This document shows, one piece after another, positions 17,803-26,325 of a stretch of 64,000 nt of DNA; position 1 is the stretch's first letter; each line of letters begins with the position of its first letter. Origin of the DNA: Bacteroidetes bacterium UBA4416 (GTDB taxonomy: Bacteria > Bacteroidota > Bacteroidia > B-17B0 > Aurantibacillaceae); NCBI GenBank assembly GCA_002390745.1, contig DGQK01000024.1, forward strand, positions 117,803 to 181,802. Reading direction: 5' to 3'. Below the pieces are notes generated by a model. It saw only the letters and a program-made list of their open reading frames with translations, was not told where the DNA came from and searched no databases. Position numbers and translations under genes: made by a program.

Positions 17803-18669
17803 CTAACCTAAATAATCTTTTAGAATCCTGCTTTTAGAAGCATGTTTTAAGCGGCGTACTGCTTTTTCCTTGATCTGGCGAACCCTTTCGCGGGTAAGCT
17901 CAAATTTTTCGCCAATTTCCTCAAGCGAATGCGAATGGCCGCCGCTCAGGCCGTAATATAAGCGAACCACATCGGCCTCCCGGGAGGTAAGGCCCGTAAG
18001 CGCCCTGTCGATCTCGTTACGAAGGCTTTCCTTGATAAGCTCGTTGTCGGGTGTTACCTCGTGTGTATTTTCGAGCAACTCGTACATGCTGCCACCATCT
18101 TCGAGGTTTCCCAAAGGGGCATCCATGCTCATGTGCCTTCCCTGGTTTTTCATCGTTTCGCGGATATCTTCCGGTAAGATGTCCAGCAGCTCGGAAATCT
18201 CTTCTGCGATAGGCTCGCGTTCAAGCTCCTGCTCCAGCTTGGCAAAAGTTTTATTGATCTTGTTGATAGCGCCGATCTTGTTCAGTGGCAGGCGCACGAT
18301 CCGGGATTGTTCGGCCAGCGCCTGCAGAATGCTCTGCCTGATCCACCACACGGCATAAGAAATAAATTTAAATCCCCGCGTTTCATCAAAACGCTGTGCG
18401 GCTTTGATGAGGCCCATATTACCTTCATTGATGAGATCCGGCAGGCTCAGCCCCTGATTCTGGTATTGCTTGGAAACCGACACCACGAAACGAAGATTGG
18501 CTTTCACCAGCTTATCGAGTGCTTTCTGATCGCCCGCCTTGATGCGCTGTGCCAGCGCTACTTCTTCGTCTGCCGTAATCAGCTCTACTCTTCCAATATC
18601 CTGCAGATACATATCGAGCGATGCTGTTTCCCTATTTGTGATCTGTTTGGTGATTTTTAGCTGTCTCAT
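17803..18669 (-). CDS. rpoD: Primary RNA polymerase sigma factor RpoD (SigA)
   Basis: A 288-residue housekeeping sigma-70 factor of the short Bacteroidota type, which lacks most of region 1.1. Region 1.2 starts at SLDMYLQDIGRVELIT. Region 2 carries the polymerase-binding and -7 box-melting segments DLINEGNMGLIKAAQRFDET and FISYAVWWIRQSI. Region 3 (INKTFAKLEQELEREP) and region 4.2 (SLEEIGEKFELTRERVRQIKEKAVRRL, the helix-turn-helix) are intact. This factor recognises TAnnTTTG promoters rather than TATAAT, in agreement with the promoters seen in this window. It is single-gene, with its own terminator. Confidence 0.97.
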   Translation of the reverse strand: MRQLKITKQITNRETASLDMYLQDIGRVELITADEEVALAQRIKAGDQKALDKLVKANLRFVVSVSKQYQNQGLSLPDLINEGNMGLIKAAQRFDETRGFKFISYAVWWIRQSILQALAEQSRIVRLPLNKIGAINKINKTFAKLEQELEREPIAEEISELLDILPEDIRETMKNQGRHMSMDAPLGNLEDGGSMYELLENTHEVTPDNELIKESLRNEIDRALTGLTSREADVVRLYYGLSGGHSHSLEEIGEKFELTRERVRQIKEKAVRRLKHASKSRILKDYLG

Positions 18670-19143
18670 AAGGTATTTTTTGAGTGGTTAGGGTATTCTC
18701 TTCTTTACAAACAATCTAATGTTGTGCCATCCAACGTTTTTCTTATACGGTATTTAAATTCCTTCGTTACAGCGAAATGAGTAAACGAAACATATAAGTG
18801 ATTGAAACCTCTTTGTGATTTAGTTTAAACAATCATAACAGTCACAGGACTTCTCATAAAGCAGGTGCTGGTACTTTTCGTCTTCATACTAACGTAACAT
18901 GAGCCACCATTTTTTTTACATCTTTTATGATTTGAAAATCGCAGCGAAGGCCGGATAATTCTGCAAAACATCCAAATTCTGTGGCTCAATCTGCAAAAAA
19001 TGCAAATATCCGGAAATGCCCGGCGTAAAGAAGGCTCATTTTGTGATTTTTGCAACTAACCGGAAAGCCCTGTCATTTTTCCGTTTTATAAGCGATGCCA
19101 AGGCTATTACTTTTGATCCGGATTACATGTTAAACCCTATACT
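18670..19143. other. Divergent intergenic region rpoD / HMG-CoA reductase
   Basis: 474 bp, presumably holding both promoters. On the plus strand TACTTTTG (19108-19115) matches the TAnnTTTG -7 box, 29 nt before the HMGR ATG; its -33 partner is weak. CCGGATA (18951-18957) and TATCCGG (19007-19013) form an inverted repeat around two TCTGCAAAA words, a possible operator. I could not fix the rpoD promoter. A 76-codon minus-strand frame (18825-19055) looks spurious. Confidence 0.45.
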
Positions 19144-20421
19144 ATGTCAACATCATCGGCCAAAGCTCAAAAACTACTGGAACTGATCGGGAGCATCAAA
19201 TCATACAACCTGCTACTGGATGATCTGAAACTCGACCCGGATGCAACAGCCACCCAGCTGAAAATTCCTGAGCCCTTATCCTGGACCAGGGAATCTCAAC
19301 AAAAGCGCCTGGATTTTTTAAGCCAGCAAACGGGTGCCGACCTGAGCATTCTTTCCGGCAAAAGCCAGATGCCCGAGCCTGACATCTACCAGGGAAATGT
19401 TGAGCAGTTCATTGGACTCACCCAGATACCTACGGGCGTGATCGGGCCTTTAGCGATTAAAGGAACCATTGCCAACGGCGACTATTATGTTCCTCTCGCC
19501 ACGAGCGAAGGAGCGCTCATTGCCTCTTATCACCGGGGCGCCAAGGCCACCCGCCTCTGCGGAGGCATTGTATCGGTATGCCTGACCGAAGGCGTCCAGC
19601 GTGCGCCGCTTTTCAAATTTTTCAGCCTCAACCAGGTAGGGCAATTTATGCAGTGGGTCTTACAGCAGATCGATCTGTTCAAAGCTATTGTTTCCAATAC
19701 CAGCCGTTATGCCAAACTGGAAGATATGCGACTCAACATGGAAGGCAACCAGGTGGTATTGGTATTTGAATACACGACCGGCGATGCGGCAGGCCAAAAC
19801 ATGGTGACTCTCTGCACGGAAGCCATCTGTACCTATATCCTGGAACATACGCCGGTAAAGCCGGAATTTTGGTTCATTGAAAGCAATTACTCCGGCGATA
19901 AAAAAGCAACAACCTTATCCTTCACCAGTGTGCGCGGCAAGAAAGTAACAGCTGAAGCCATCGTCACCGGCAAAATTGTGAAGGAAGTGCTGGGAACCAC
20001 ACCTAAAGACATTGCGCAATACTGGCAGTCGTCGTCGGTGACTGCCGTACAGAGCGGAGGCATCGGCATCCAGGGGCATTTTGCCAATGGCCTCACAGCC
20101 CTGTTCCTGGCGACGGGACAGGATGTGGCCTGCGTGGCGGAAGCGTATGTAGGCATTACCCGTATGGAGGTAAACAGCAACGGCGATCTTTATGTGTGCG
20201 TAACTCTTCCAAGCCTCACCGTGGGAACTGTAGGCGGCGGCACCCACCTGCCAACACAGAAAGAATGCCTGAAGCTCATTGGCTGCGAGGGCGCGGGCTC
20301 TGCACGGAAATTTGCAGAGATTTGCGGAGCTACCATCCTTGCCGGGGAATTAAGCATTGCGGCAGCCATGGCCAACGGAAATTTTTCGAAGGCCCACCGC
20401 TTGTTCGGCAGGAAGAAATAA
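19144..20421 (+). CDS. Hydroxymethylglutaryl-CoA reductase, class I-like
   Basis: Converts HMG-CoA to mevalonate, the committed step of the mevalonate isoprenoid route; only some Bacteroidota use this pathway instead of MEP. The 425 residues cover the catalytic domain without membrane anchor. All four catalytic residues can be placed: Glu in LATSEGALIASYHRG, Lys in SGDKKATTLSF (class I DKK), Asp in ATGQDVACVAE and His in GNFSKAHRLFG near the C-terminus. Other class I landmarks are TGDAAGQNM, IPTGVIGPL and GTVGGGTHLPTQ. It is 94 bp upstream of the UbiA gene, with a hairpin repeat between, and in the same orientation. Its place before a prenyltransferase and a polyprenol-kinase-like gene suggests that it feeds isoprenoid units to this cluster, besides general isoprenoid supply. 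Confidence 0.93.
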   Translation: MSTSSAKAQKLLELIGSIKSYNLLLDDLKLDPDATATQLKIPEPLSWTRESQQKRLDFLSQQTGADLSILSGKSQMPEPDIYQGNVEQFIGLTQIPTGVIGPLAIKGTIANGDYYVPLATSEGALIASYHRGAKATRLCGGIVSVCLTEGVQRAPLFKFFSLNQVGQFMQWVLQQIDLFKAIVSNTSRYAKLEDMRLNMEGNQVVLVFEYTTGDAAGQNMVTLCTEAICTYILEHTPVKPEFWFIESNYSGDKKATTLSFTSVRGKKVTAEAIVTGKIVKEVLGTTPKDIAQYWQSSSVTAVQSGGIGIQGHFANGLTALFLATGQDVACVAEAYVGITRMEVNSNGDLYVCVTLPSLTVGTVGGGTHLPTQKECLKLIGCEGAGSARKFAEICGATILAGELSIAAAMANGNFSKAHRLFGRKK

Positions 20422-20435
20422 ATCGAACCGCAGAT

Positions 20436-20490
20436 GGTGGTTTCGAGAGCCTCAACCACCGTGCGTTGACTGAGGCTCTCGAAGTCAACG
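20436..20490 (+). repeat. Hairpin repeat family B, copy 1 (between HMGR and UbiA)
   Basis: A perfect 13-bp inverted repeat: TTCGAGAGCCTCA (20442-20454) and TGAGGCTCTCGAA (20471-20483), with GTTGAC...GTCAAC as a second, overlapping inverted pair. A near-identical element lies at 42070-42126. There is no T-tract. Inside an operon it could attenuate or stabilise the mRNA. Confidence 0.8.
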
Positions 20491-20515
20491 GCAGAATAAA
20501 CTCATTTTCCCAATC

Positions 20516-21454
20516 ATGTCACTCCAAAAGCAAAATTCCTATTCATTCGTCCGGCGCTTTCTCATTTACCAGAAAGAGCGTTTTCCTTTCCTGGGGCATG
20601 GATTACTGGTAGCGTCCTTTAGTTTCTCGGCCATTTCTTATTCCCGGATTTGCCGGGGAGTCGAAGGCTTTGTGAGCTTAAGCACCTTTTTGGTTGGGGT
20701 TGTCACTACCATCACCCTTTTCTTTTTGGTGCGTGTGTTCGATGAGTTTAAGGACGCCGAAGACGATGCCGCCTACAGAAGTCATTTGCCGGTACCGAGA
20801 GGGCTGATCTCTTTCAAAGAGCTGGCTGCTGCCGGAGCGGTAGCGGTGACTATTCAGCTGGCGCTGAACAGTTACTTTTTCCCGAAGATGTTAATCTTAT
20901 ATGGAATAGCGATCGCCTACCTCTGCCTGATGGGAAAAGAATTTTTTGTGGGCGGTTGGCTGAAAAAACACCAGTTCTGGTATGTGGTGTCGCACATGCT
21001 GATCATCCCGTTAATAGACATGTATGCCAGCGGGCTCGACTGGCTCCTCGCAGGTGTGGAAGCGCCGAAAGGCCTGATCTTTTTCTTCCTGGTGTCCTTT
21101 ATGAACGGCATCGTCCTGGAAATTGGCAGGAAGATCCGCGTACCGGAGAAAGAAGAGTTCAACACCTACTCCACGATGATGGGCGCCGGAAAAGCCACAA
21201 CGCTCTGGATCCTGGTGTTGGCAGCCACCTTTGGCTTCAGCCTGCTCGCATCATGGTTTGCCGGCTATGGGCTTACCGGCTTTCTCATTCTTTTGTTCTT
21301 GTTTGTACTATGTTGTCTTCCTGCTATTTTGTTTCTGCGCCGCCAAAGCGAGAAACACTCCAAACTCATTGAATACGCTTCGGCGCTCTGGACCATTGGC
21401 ATGTACCTGACCCTGGGCGGAATTCCGATGATAAGCCAATTACTCAAGCTATGA
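20516..21454 (+). CDS. UbiA-family prenyltransferase (unusual second Asp motif)
   Basis: Integral membrane enzyme of ~9 helices that joins a prenyl diphosphate to an acceptor. It has 312 residues. The first Asp-rich motif is VFDEFKDAEDD (about residues 75-85), followed by SHLPVPRGLIS, equivalent to the RPxxxGxIS of the family. The second motif, normally DxxxD, reads NGIVLEIGRKIRVPEKEEF; a Glu and basic residues stand where aspartates are expected. This looks like a distinct UbiA subgroup. The acceptor is unknown; it may be a glycerol phosphate, quinone ring precursor or other lipid headgroup. The stop overlaps the start of the next gene by 4 nt (ATGA), which implies translational coupling. 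Confidence 0.88.
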   Translation: MSLQKQNSYSFVRRFLIYQKERFPFLGHGLLVASFSFSAISYSRICRGVEGFVSLSTFLVGVVTTITLFFLVRVFDEFKDAEDDAAYRSHLPVPRGLISFKELAAAGAVAVTIQLALNSYFFPKMLILYGIAIAYLCLMGKEFFVGGWLKKHQFWYVVSHMLIIPLIDMYASGLDWLLAGVEAPKGLIFFFLVSFMNGIVLEIGRKIRVPEKEEFNTYSTMMGAGKATTLWILVLAATFGFSLLASWFAGYGLTGFLILLFLFVLCCLPAILFLRRQSEKHSKLIEYASALWTIGMYLTLGGIPMISQLLKL

Positions 21455-24018
21455 TCATTCTTACAGAACATACCGCAAACTACCATTACGGTGGAAAAGC
21501 CGACAAGCTCTTCCTGCTGAAAACGCTTGGCTTCCGGGTACCTGCGTTTGCTGTGATCCCGGCAGAAACCTACCTCGGGGTGATCCATGCAACTCATGAC
21601 CATGAACAGGCCATTTCGGACTATGTATTTCCTGAAGTATTATGGGAAAGCATTTCAAAACATTTGCCGGTCACACATTATTTTGCGGTCCGCTCTTCAG
21701 CGGTAGACGAAGACGGCAACTCCCATTCTTTTGCGGGACAATTTGAAACGCATTTGTATGTAAGCCGGGAGGAGCTGCCTGAAGCTATCAGGCGGGTGTG
21801 GCGCTCTGCCCGTTCGGAGCGGGTAAATGCTTACCGTGAAAGCCAGGCCTTAGGCCTTTCACAGGGCATTGCTGTGATCATCCAGGAAATGGTAGATGCG
21901 GATGTGGCCGGTGTGGCTTTTGGGATCAATCCCGTTACAGGCAACCGCAAGGAAAAAGTGATCAGCGCTGTTTATGGATTGGGAGAGGGACTGGTTTCCG
22001 GCGACCTGAATGCCGATACCTTTACCATCTCTGGAAAGGAGATCAACAAAGGGCTTGTGCAGAAAACACATCAGATAAAACAGGCCGTCAACGGGGGCAC
22101 CTGTAAAACAGAGGTTATACCGGAGCTGCAACTCAAAGCCTGCATGAGCGATGCGCAGGTGCAACAGCTGAGCGATGCACTCGACACCTTGTTCCTGAGC
22201 CTAAGCACTTACCAGGACATTGAATTTGCTTTTAAAGGCGACAGCCTGTACCTCCTGCAGACACGCCCGGTTACTACCGCCCGGCAACTGGCCGACAGCT
22301 CGGGCGAGTATATTATCTGGGACAATAGTAACATCATCGAATCGTATCCGGGTGTCACCACACCACTTACCTTTTCCTTCATCATTAAGGTGTACGAGGC
22401 CGTGTACAGGCAGTTTGTAGAGCTCATGGGCGTTTCGGAACAAGAGGTGGATGACAATAAAGAAACCTTTGCCAATATGCTGGGGCTGATCAACGGGCGC
22501 GTGTATTATAATTTATTGAGCTGGTACAAAGCGTTGGCCCTGCTTCCGGGCTACTCCATCAACGCGGCCTTCATGGAGAAAATGATGGGCGTTAAAGAAC
22601 GCTTTGAATTAAAGGATCTTCCCAGGAGAAGTAAATTCAGGGAACGCCTCCGCGTCCTCAATATGCTGCGGATCCTCCTGAAGAACCTACGCGGGCTTCC
22701 AGGGATGCGTGAGGAATTTACACGGGATTTTAATGCCACGATGAAGACCTACAGCGCCATTGACTTCCACACAAAAAATGCCGGTGAATTAATGGATCTC
22801 TACCTGGCCTTTGAGAAGACCTTATTGAAAAAATGGAAGGCACCTTTGGTAAATGATTTTTTTGCCATGATCTATTTCGGTATTTTGCAAAAGCTGGTCG
22901 TGAACTACAACATCGACGAACACGGCACGCTGCATAACGATCTGATGTGTGGTGCCAAAGATATTATTTCTACCGAGCCCATTCGCCGCTGCCTGGCCAT
23001 TGCCGGAAGTATTCAGAAAGATGAGAACACCAAACGGGCTTTCCTTGAAAAAACAGAAGAAGACTTGTACCGCTTGCATCTTCATAAATTGCTACCGGCC
23101 CCTATCAGCCAACAAATCGACGAATATCTGGCCCTTTTCGGAAACCGCTGCGTCGGTGAACTGAAGCTGGAAACGCGAACTTACCTACAGGAACCCCCCG
23201 CTTTTTTCCGCATTCTCAAATCGTATGTGACACAGGGTGTAACGGCAGAGAGCACAGGCCACAGCACAGAACAAGACCTTAGGCAAAGCGCAGAAGCTAA
23301 AGTGAATAAGGCTTTGAAAAACAAGCCTTTCAAAAAAATGGTCTTTCATTATTTTCTGAAACGGGCGCGAGTGCTGGTGAGCTCCCGTGAGAACCTGCGC
23401 TATGAACGCACACGAGCTTTTGGCGTGGTGAGGGAATTATTTTGCAGCATTGGAAACCGGTTCTATGCAGAAGGGCTCATCCATGCCCCACAAGATATTT
23501 TCTTCCTCACGAAAGAAGAAATATTCGGTTACATCAAAGGCACTTCCGTCAATTATTCTTTAAACGACCTGATCGCCCTTCGGAAAGGACAGTTCGCTGC
23601 TTTTGAAACAGAGGTAACTGCCGAACGCATCGACACACGTGGAATAGTATATGCCGGTAATGATTTCTTCAAACACCGTTCTGCTGAAGCCTTAAGCGGC
23701 GACCTGAAAGGAATGGGCTGCTGCCCCGGACGCGTGCGGGCGAAAGTGCAGGTTGTATATCACCCCAATGAAGTAAAGCATCTGAACGGCGATATCCTGG
23801 TGACCTCCAGCACCGATCCTGGCTGGGTCACTTTATTTCCCACCGCTTCGGCCATCCTGGTAGAGCGCGGAAGCCTGCTAAGTCATTCTGCCATTGTTTC
23901 CCGCGAAATGGGAAAACCCTGTATCGTAGGAATTACCGGTTTACTCGCTCGCCTGAAAACCGGTGATGAAGTGGAAATGGATGGAGCCACGGGTGAGATC
24001 AAAATCATTCAGTCATGA
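21451..24018 (+). CDS. Rifampicin-phosphotransferase-like / PEP-synthase-like dikinase
   Basis: An 855-residue protein with the three-part architecture of rifampicin phosphotransferases. The N-terminal ATP-grasp domain (residues ~1-280) has GGKADKLFLLK, FAVRSSAVDEDGNSHSFAGQ, GLGEGLVSGDLNADTF and LLQTRPVTT. A large central domain (~290-740) includes GNRCVGELKLETRTYLQEP. The C-terminal swivelling phosphohistidine domain has the catalytic His812 in GSLLSHSAIVSREMGKPC. Such enzymes split ATP to AMP and phosphate and move the beta-phosphate via the histidine to an acceptor. It lacks the PEP/pyruvate TIM barrel of a real PEP synthase, so the substrate is probably another hydroxyl compound. It overlaps both neighbours by 4 nt, inside a lipid-gene operon, so a lipid or headgroup alcohol is a better guess than an antibiotic. 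Confidence 0.88.
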   Translation: MIILTEHTANYHYGGKADKLFLLKTLGFRVPAFAVIPAETYLGVIHATHDHEQAISDYVFPEVLWESISKHLPVTHYFAVRSSAVDEDGNSHSFAGQFETHLYVSREELPEAIRRVWRSARSERVNAYRESQALGLSQGIAVIIQEMVDADVAGVAFGINPVTGNRKEKVISAVYGLGEGLVSGDLNADTFTISGKEINKGLVQKTHQIKQAVNGGTCKTEVIPELQLKACMSDAQVQQLSDALDTLFLSLSTYQDIEFAFKGDSLYLLQTRPVTTARQLADSSGEYIIWDNSNIIESYPGVTTPLTFSFIIKVYEAVYRQFVELMGVSEQEVDDNKETFANMLGLINGRVYYNLLSWYKALALLPGYSINAAFMEKMMGVKERFELKDLPRRSKFRERLRVLNMLRILLKNLRGLPGMREEFTRDFNATMKTYSAIDFHTKNAGELMDLYLAFEKTLLKKWKAPLVNDFFAMIYFGILQKLVVNYNIDEHGTLHNDLMCGAKDIISTEPIRRCLAIAGSIQKDENTKRAFLEKTEEDLYRLHLHKLLPAPISQQIDEYLALFGNRCVGELKLETRTYLQEPPAFFRILKSYVTQGVTAESTGHSTEQDLRQSAEAKVNKALKNKPFKKMVFHYFLKRARVLVSSRENLRYERTRAFGVVRELFCSIGNRFYAEGLIHAPQDIFFLTKEEIFGYIKGTSVNYSLNDLIALRKGQFAAFETEVTAERIDTRGIVYAGNDFFKHRSAEALSGDLKGMGCCPGRVRAKVQVVYHPNEVKHLNGDILVTSSTDPGWVTLFPTASAILVERGSLLSHSAIVSREMGKPCIVGITGLLARLKTGDEVEMDGATGEIKIIQS

Positions 24019-24677
24019 AATTACTACTAATCTATTTGGGAGTCCTGTTGTTGGGTGTGGTGTTGTATACTTCATTCAAAAAAACAGCTGACAAGAAAAG
24101 CCTTTACTTCAAGCTCTTCTCCTTCTCGGCAGTAACTGTATTGAGCTACTATATTCTCAACTATCAGGCAAAATACACCCCAGCTCTGTATAGCATCATT
24201 GGCATCCTGGCACTATGCGAAATCATCAGCGTGACAAGACCTTTGAGGCGTGCTTATGCTTACATTCTTCCGGGCCTGATGATCCTCAGCTTGTTCGTAT
24301 ACACAAGCCTTGTTCCCGGCTTTCCACACAGCGCCCTGTTCTTATGCGTTCTGTCGTTCGATGCTTTTTCACAATTCTTCGGACAGATCTTCGGCAGGCA
24401 CGCCCTCACCCGGACGATCAGCCCCAATAAAACGATCGAAGGCTGCGCGGGCGGCCTGGCGCTCTGCCTTCTGACCGCTTATTATACTTTTGGAACTGTG
24501 TGGAAAGGTTTTCCTATTGCATTCTTTGCGCTGAGCGGTGATCTTTTCGCTTCCTTCATCAAGCGCCGCGCAGGCGTCAAGGATTTCAGCCCTTTGCTTC
24601 CGGGACAAGGTGGCGTGCTTGACCGCTTCGATAGTTATGTGCTTTCCGCCTGTTGTTATTATTTACTATTCCTATGA
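24015..24677 (+). CDS. Phosphatidate cytidylyltransferase-like membrane protein (CdsA family, short)
   Basis: CdsA enzymes activate phosphatidate, or a related lipid phosphate, with CTP to give a CDP-lipid. The 220 residues are shorter than typical CdsA (~270-290), with fewer N-terminal helices. The core is convincing: DAFSQFFGQIFGRHALTR with ISPNKTIEG, and the C-terminal signature SFIKRRAGVKDFSPLLPGQG followed by GVLDRFDS, which matches the CdsA pattern SxxKRxxxxKDxxxxxPGHGGxxDRxD with Gln replacing His. It overlaps the dikinase by 4 nt and the CDP-alcohol transferase by 4 nt. Since it lies next to an enzyme that consumes CDP-lipids, the two probably act in sequence. It may not be the housekeeping CdsA. 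Confidence 0.9.
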   Translation: MKLLLIYLGVLLLGVVLYTSFKKTADKKSLYFKLFSFSAVTVLSYYILNYQAKYTPALYSIIGILALCEIISVTRPLRRAYAYILPGLMILSLFVYTSLVPGFPHSALFLCVLSFDAFSQFFGQIFGRHALTRTISPNKTIEGCAGGLALCLLTAYYTFGTVWKGFPIAFFALSGDLFASFIKRRAGVKDFSPLLPGQGGVLDRFDSYVLSACCYYLLFL

Positions 24678-25249
24678 AACAGATCCCTCTCACTATTCCT
24701 AATCTATTAAGCCTGTACAGGCTTTCGTCGGTGCCTTTTATCTGCATCCTGATCGGACTGGGGCATGACATGATCTTTGCTGTCCTGTTTACTATTAACC
24801 AGATCACAGACATCCTTGACGGCTACATCGCCAGAAAATACAAGCTGCAAACCGATGCCGGCGTGCTGCTGGATTCGTATGCAGATATTGGCAGCTACCT
24901 GATCGCTTTCCTCGCGATGCTTAAGTTTCATCCCCGGCTGTTCAGCGACTACGGTTTTTGGCTGGGCGGCTTCTTCCTCATCTATGCCTTGCAATTGGCG
25001 GTCTGCAAGCTGAAACATGGCCGATGGGTCGCAGGCCTTCATTTATACAGCTGCAAATTGACCGGCTATGTGCAGGGACTTTTCCTTGTGGTGCTTTTTT
25101 GTTATGGCTTCATCGAATGGTTTTTTTATGTGATGATCGTCATTGGCATCCTTGCCGAGCTGGAGGTGCTTGCCATCCATTTTTTATCAAGTCAACCGAT
25201 TCTTAACGCCAAAGGCCTGTATTGGGTCTTTAAAGAAAAACGCCTATGA
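24674..25249 (+). CDS. CDP-alcohol phosphatidyltransferase
   Basis: Integral membrane enzyme that joins a CDP-activated lipid or alcohol to a hydroxyl acceptor with release of CMP. The ATG at 24674 overlaps the previous stop (ATGA) and is preferred to the upstream in-frame start at 24653. From it the protein has 191 residues, with IPLTIPNLLSLYRLSSVPF at the start, as in PgsA. The catalytic motif DG(x)2AR(x)8G(x)3D(x)3D is complete: DGYIARKYKLQTDAG then VLLDSYADIG. About five membrane helices follow. The acceptor (glycerol phosphate, inositol phosphate or another) cannot be told from sequence. The 4-nt overlap on both sides puts it in the middle of the operon. Confidence 0.92.
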   Translation: MKQIPLTIPNLLSLYRLSSVPFICILIGLGHDMIFAVLFTINQITDILDGYIARKYKLQTDAGVLLDSYADIGSYLIAFLAMLKFHPRLFSDYGFWLGGFFLIYALQLAVCKLKHGRWVAGLHLYSCKLTGYVQGLFLVVLFCYGFIEWFFYVMIVIGILAELEVLAIHFLSSQPILNAKGLYWVFKEKRL

Positions 25250-26325
25250 TCGAACAGGTCGATTTTAACATCATTCGTTACGCCAATTGCTGGGAAGATG
25301 CCAGCATTTTATCGGAGGCATTGGATATTCCGAAAGGCGGCAGGATCCTTTCTATTGCGTCTGCCGGCGACAACAGCTTTTCCCTTCTGCTCAAAGAGCC
25401 GGAATTGCTGGTAGCGGTGGACGTGAGCGAGGTGCAGCTCTTCCTGGTGGAGCTCAAAAAAGCCTGCATCAAGCAATTGCCGCATGCCGAAACGCTGCGC
25501 TTCCTGGGCTTTACGGCAGGAAACGACCGGAAAGCCTTATTTGAAACCATTAGCAAAGACCTGAGCCCAAAAGCGCTGGCATACTGGCAGGCACATTCCG
25601 AACAAATCAAACAGGGTATCATTCACCAGGGAAAGTTTGAACGCTACTTCCAGCTATTCGTTAAAAAGATCCTTCCATGGATCCATTCCAAAAAAACGGT
25701 GGCAGCCTTATTCAGCGAGAAAAGTGCAGAAGAACAGCTTGCCTTTTACCACAATACATGGAACAGCTGGAGATGGCGGCTCTTGTTCAACGTGTTTTTC
25801 AGCCGCTGGGCCATGGGCAAATTCGGGCGCGACCCGGAGTTTCTGAAACAGGTGTCGCTTAATGTAAGTAAGTATATTTTTGACAGCGCCGAACGTGAGT
25901 TGTCGGGCACGCAGGTGTTCAGGAATTTCATAGTGCGCTACAACCTGACTGCGGGTTTCGGTGATCTGCTGCCCCATTATCTACAGGCAGAAAACTATGA
26001 GCGTATCAAAACACAGATCGACAAGCTGACCGTACACCAGGGCTTTGCAGAAGATGCCATTGCCGCTTACGGGACTTTCGACGCCATGAACCTGTCGAAT
26101 ATTTTCGAATACCTTGATGCGGAAACGTTCCGGAGGGTTGCTGAATCACTGAGCAAAGGCTTAAACAGCGAAGGAAAACTGGCCTACTGGAACCTGATGG
26201 TACAGCGAAGGATCTCCGGCATTCTACCCGCTGAGATCCGGGAATTAAAAGAGCGTTCGGAAACGTTAAAAACAAAAGATCAGGGATTTTTTTACAGTAA
26301 CTTTGTTATAGAGCAAAAATCATGA
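25246..26325 (+). CDS. DUF3419 / BtaA-like S-adenosylmethionine 3-amino-3-carboxypropyltransferase
   Basis: BtaA moves the 3-amino-3-carboxypropyl group of SAM onto the hydroxyl of diacylglycerol to give diacylglyceryl-homoserine, the precursor of betaine lipids. This 359-residue protein shows the DUF3419 pattern: IIRYANCWEDASILSEAL at the N-terminus, RILSIASAGDNSFSLLL as the SAM-binding glycine-rich loop, and VAVDVSEVQLFLVELKKA with the acidic residue for the ribose. GRDPEFLKQ and a C-terminal segment DAMNLSNIFEYLD (second part of the active site) follow. A BtaB N-methyltransferase, needed for the betaine headgroup, is absent, so the amino group would remain free or be acylated, and a GNAT gene follows two places downstream. 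It overlaps both neighbours by 4 nt. Confidence 0.88.
   Translation: MIEQVDFNIIRYANCWEDASILSEALDIPKGGRILSIASAGDNSFSLLLKEPELLVAVDVSEVQLFLVELKKACIKQLPHAETLRFLGFTAGNDRKALFETISKDLSPKALAYWQAHSEQIKQGIIHQGKFERYFQLFVKKILPWIHSKKTVAALFSEKSAEEQLAFYHNTWNSWRWRLLFNVFFSRWAMGKFGRDPEFLKQVSLNVSKYIFDSAERELSGTQVFRNFIVRYNLTAGFGDLLPHYLQAENYERIKTQIDKLTVHQGFAEDAIAAYGTFDAMNLSNIFEYLDAETFRRVAESLSKGLNSEGKLAYWNLMVQRRISGILPAEIRELKERSETLKTKDQGFFYSNFVIEQKS

Noticed and set aside
18825..19055. 76-codon minus-strand ORF upstream of rpoD
   Set aside because: Cysteine- and arginine-rich nonsense-like sequence in a promoter region; no recognisable family.
21451..24018. Phosphoenolpyruvate synthase (ppsA)
   Set aside because: The PEP/pyruvate-binding TIM barrel is missing and the order ATP-grasp, middle domain, His domain fits rifampicin-phosphotransferase-like proteins.
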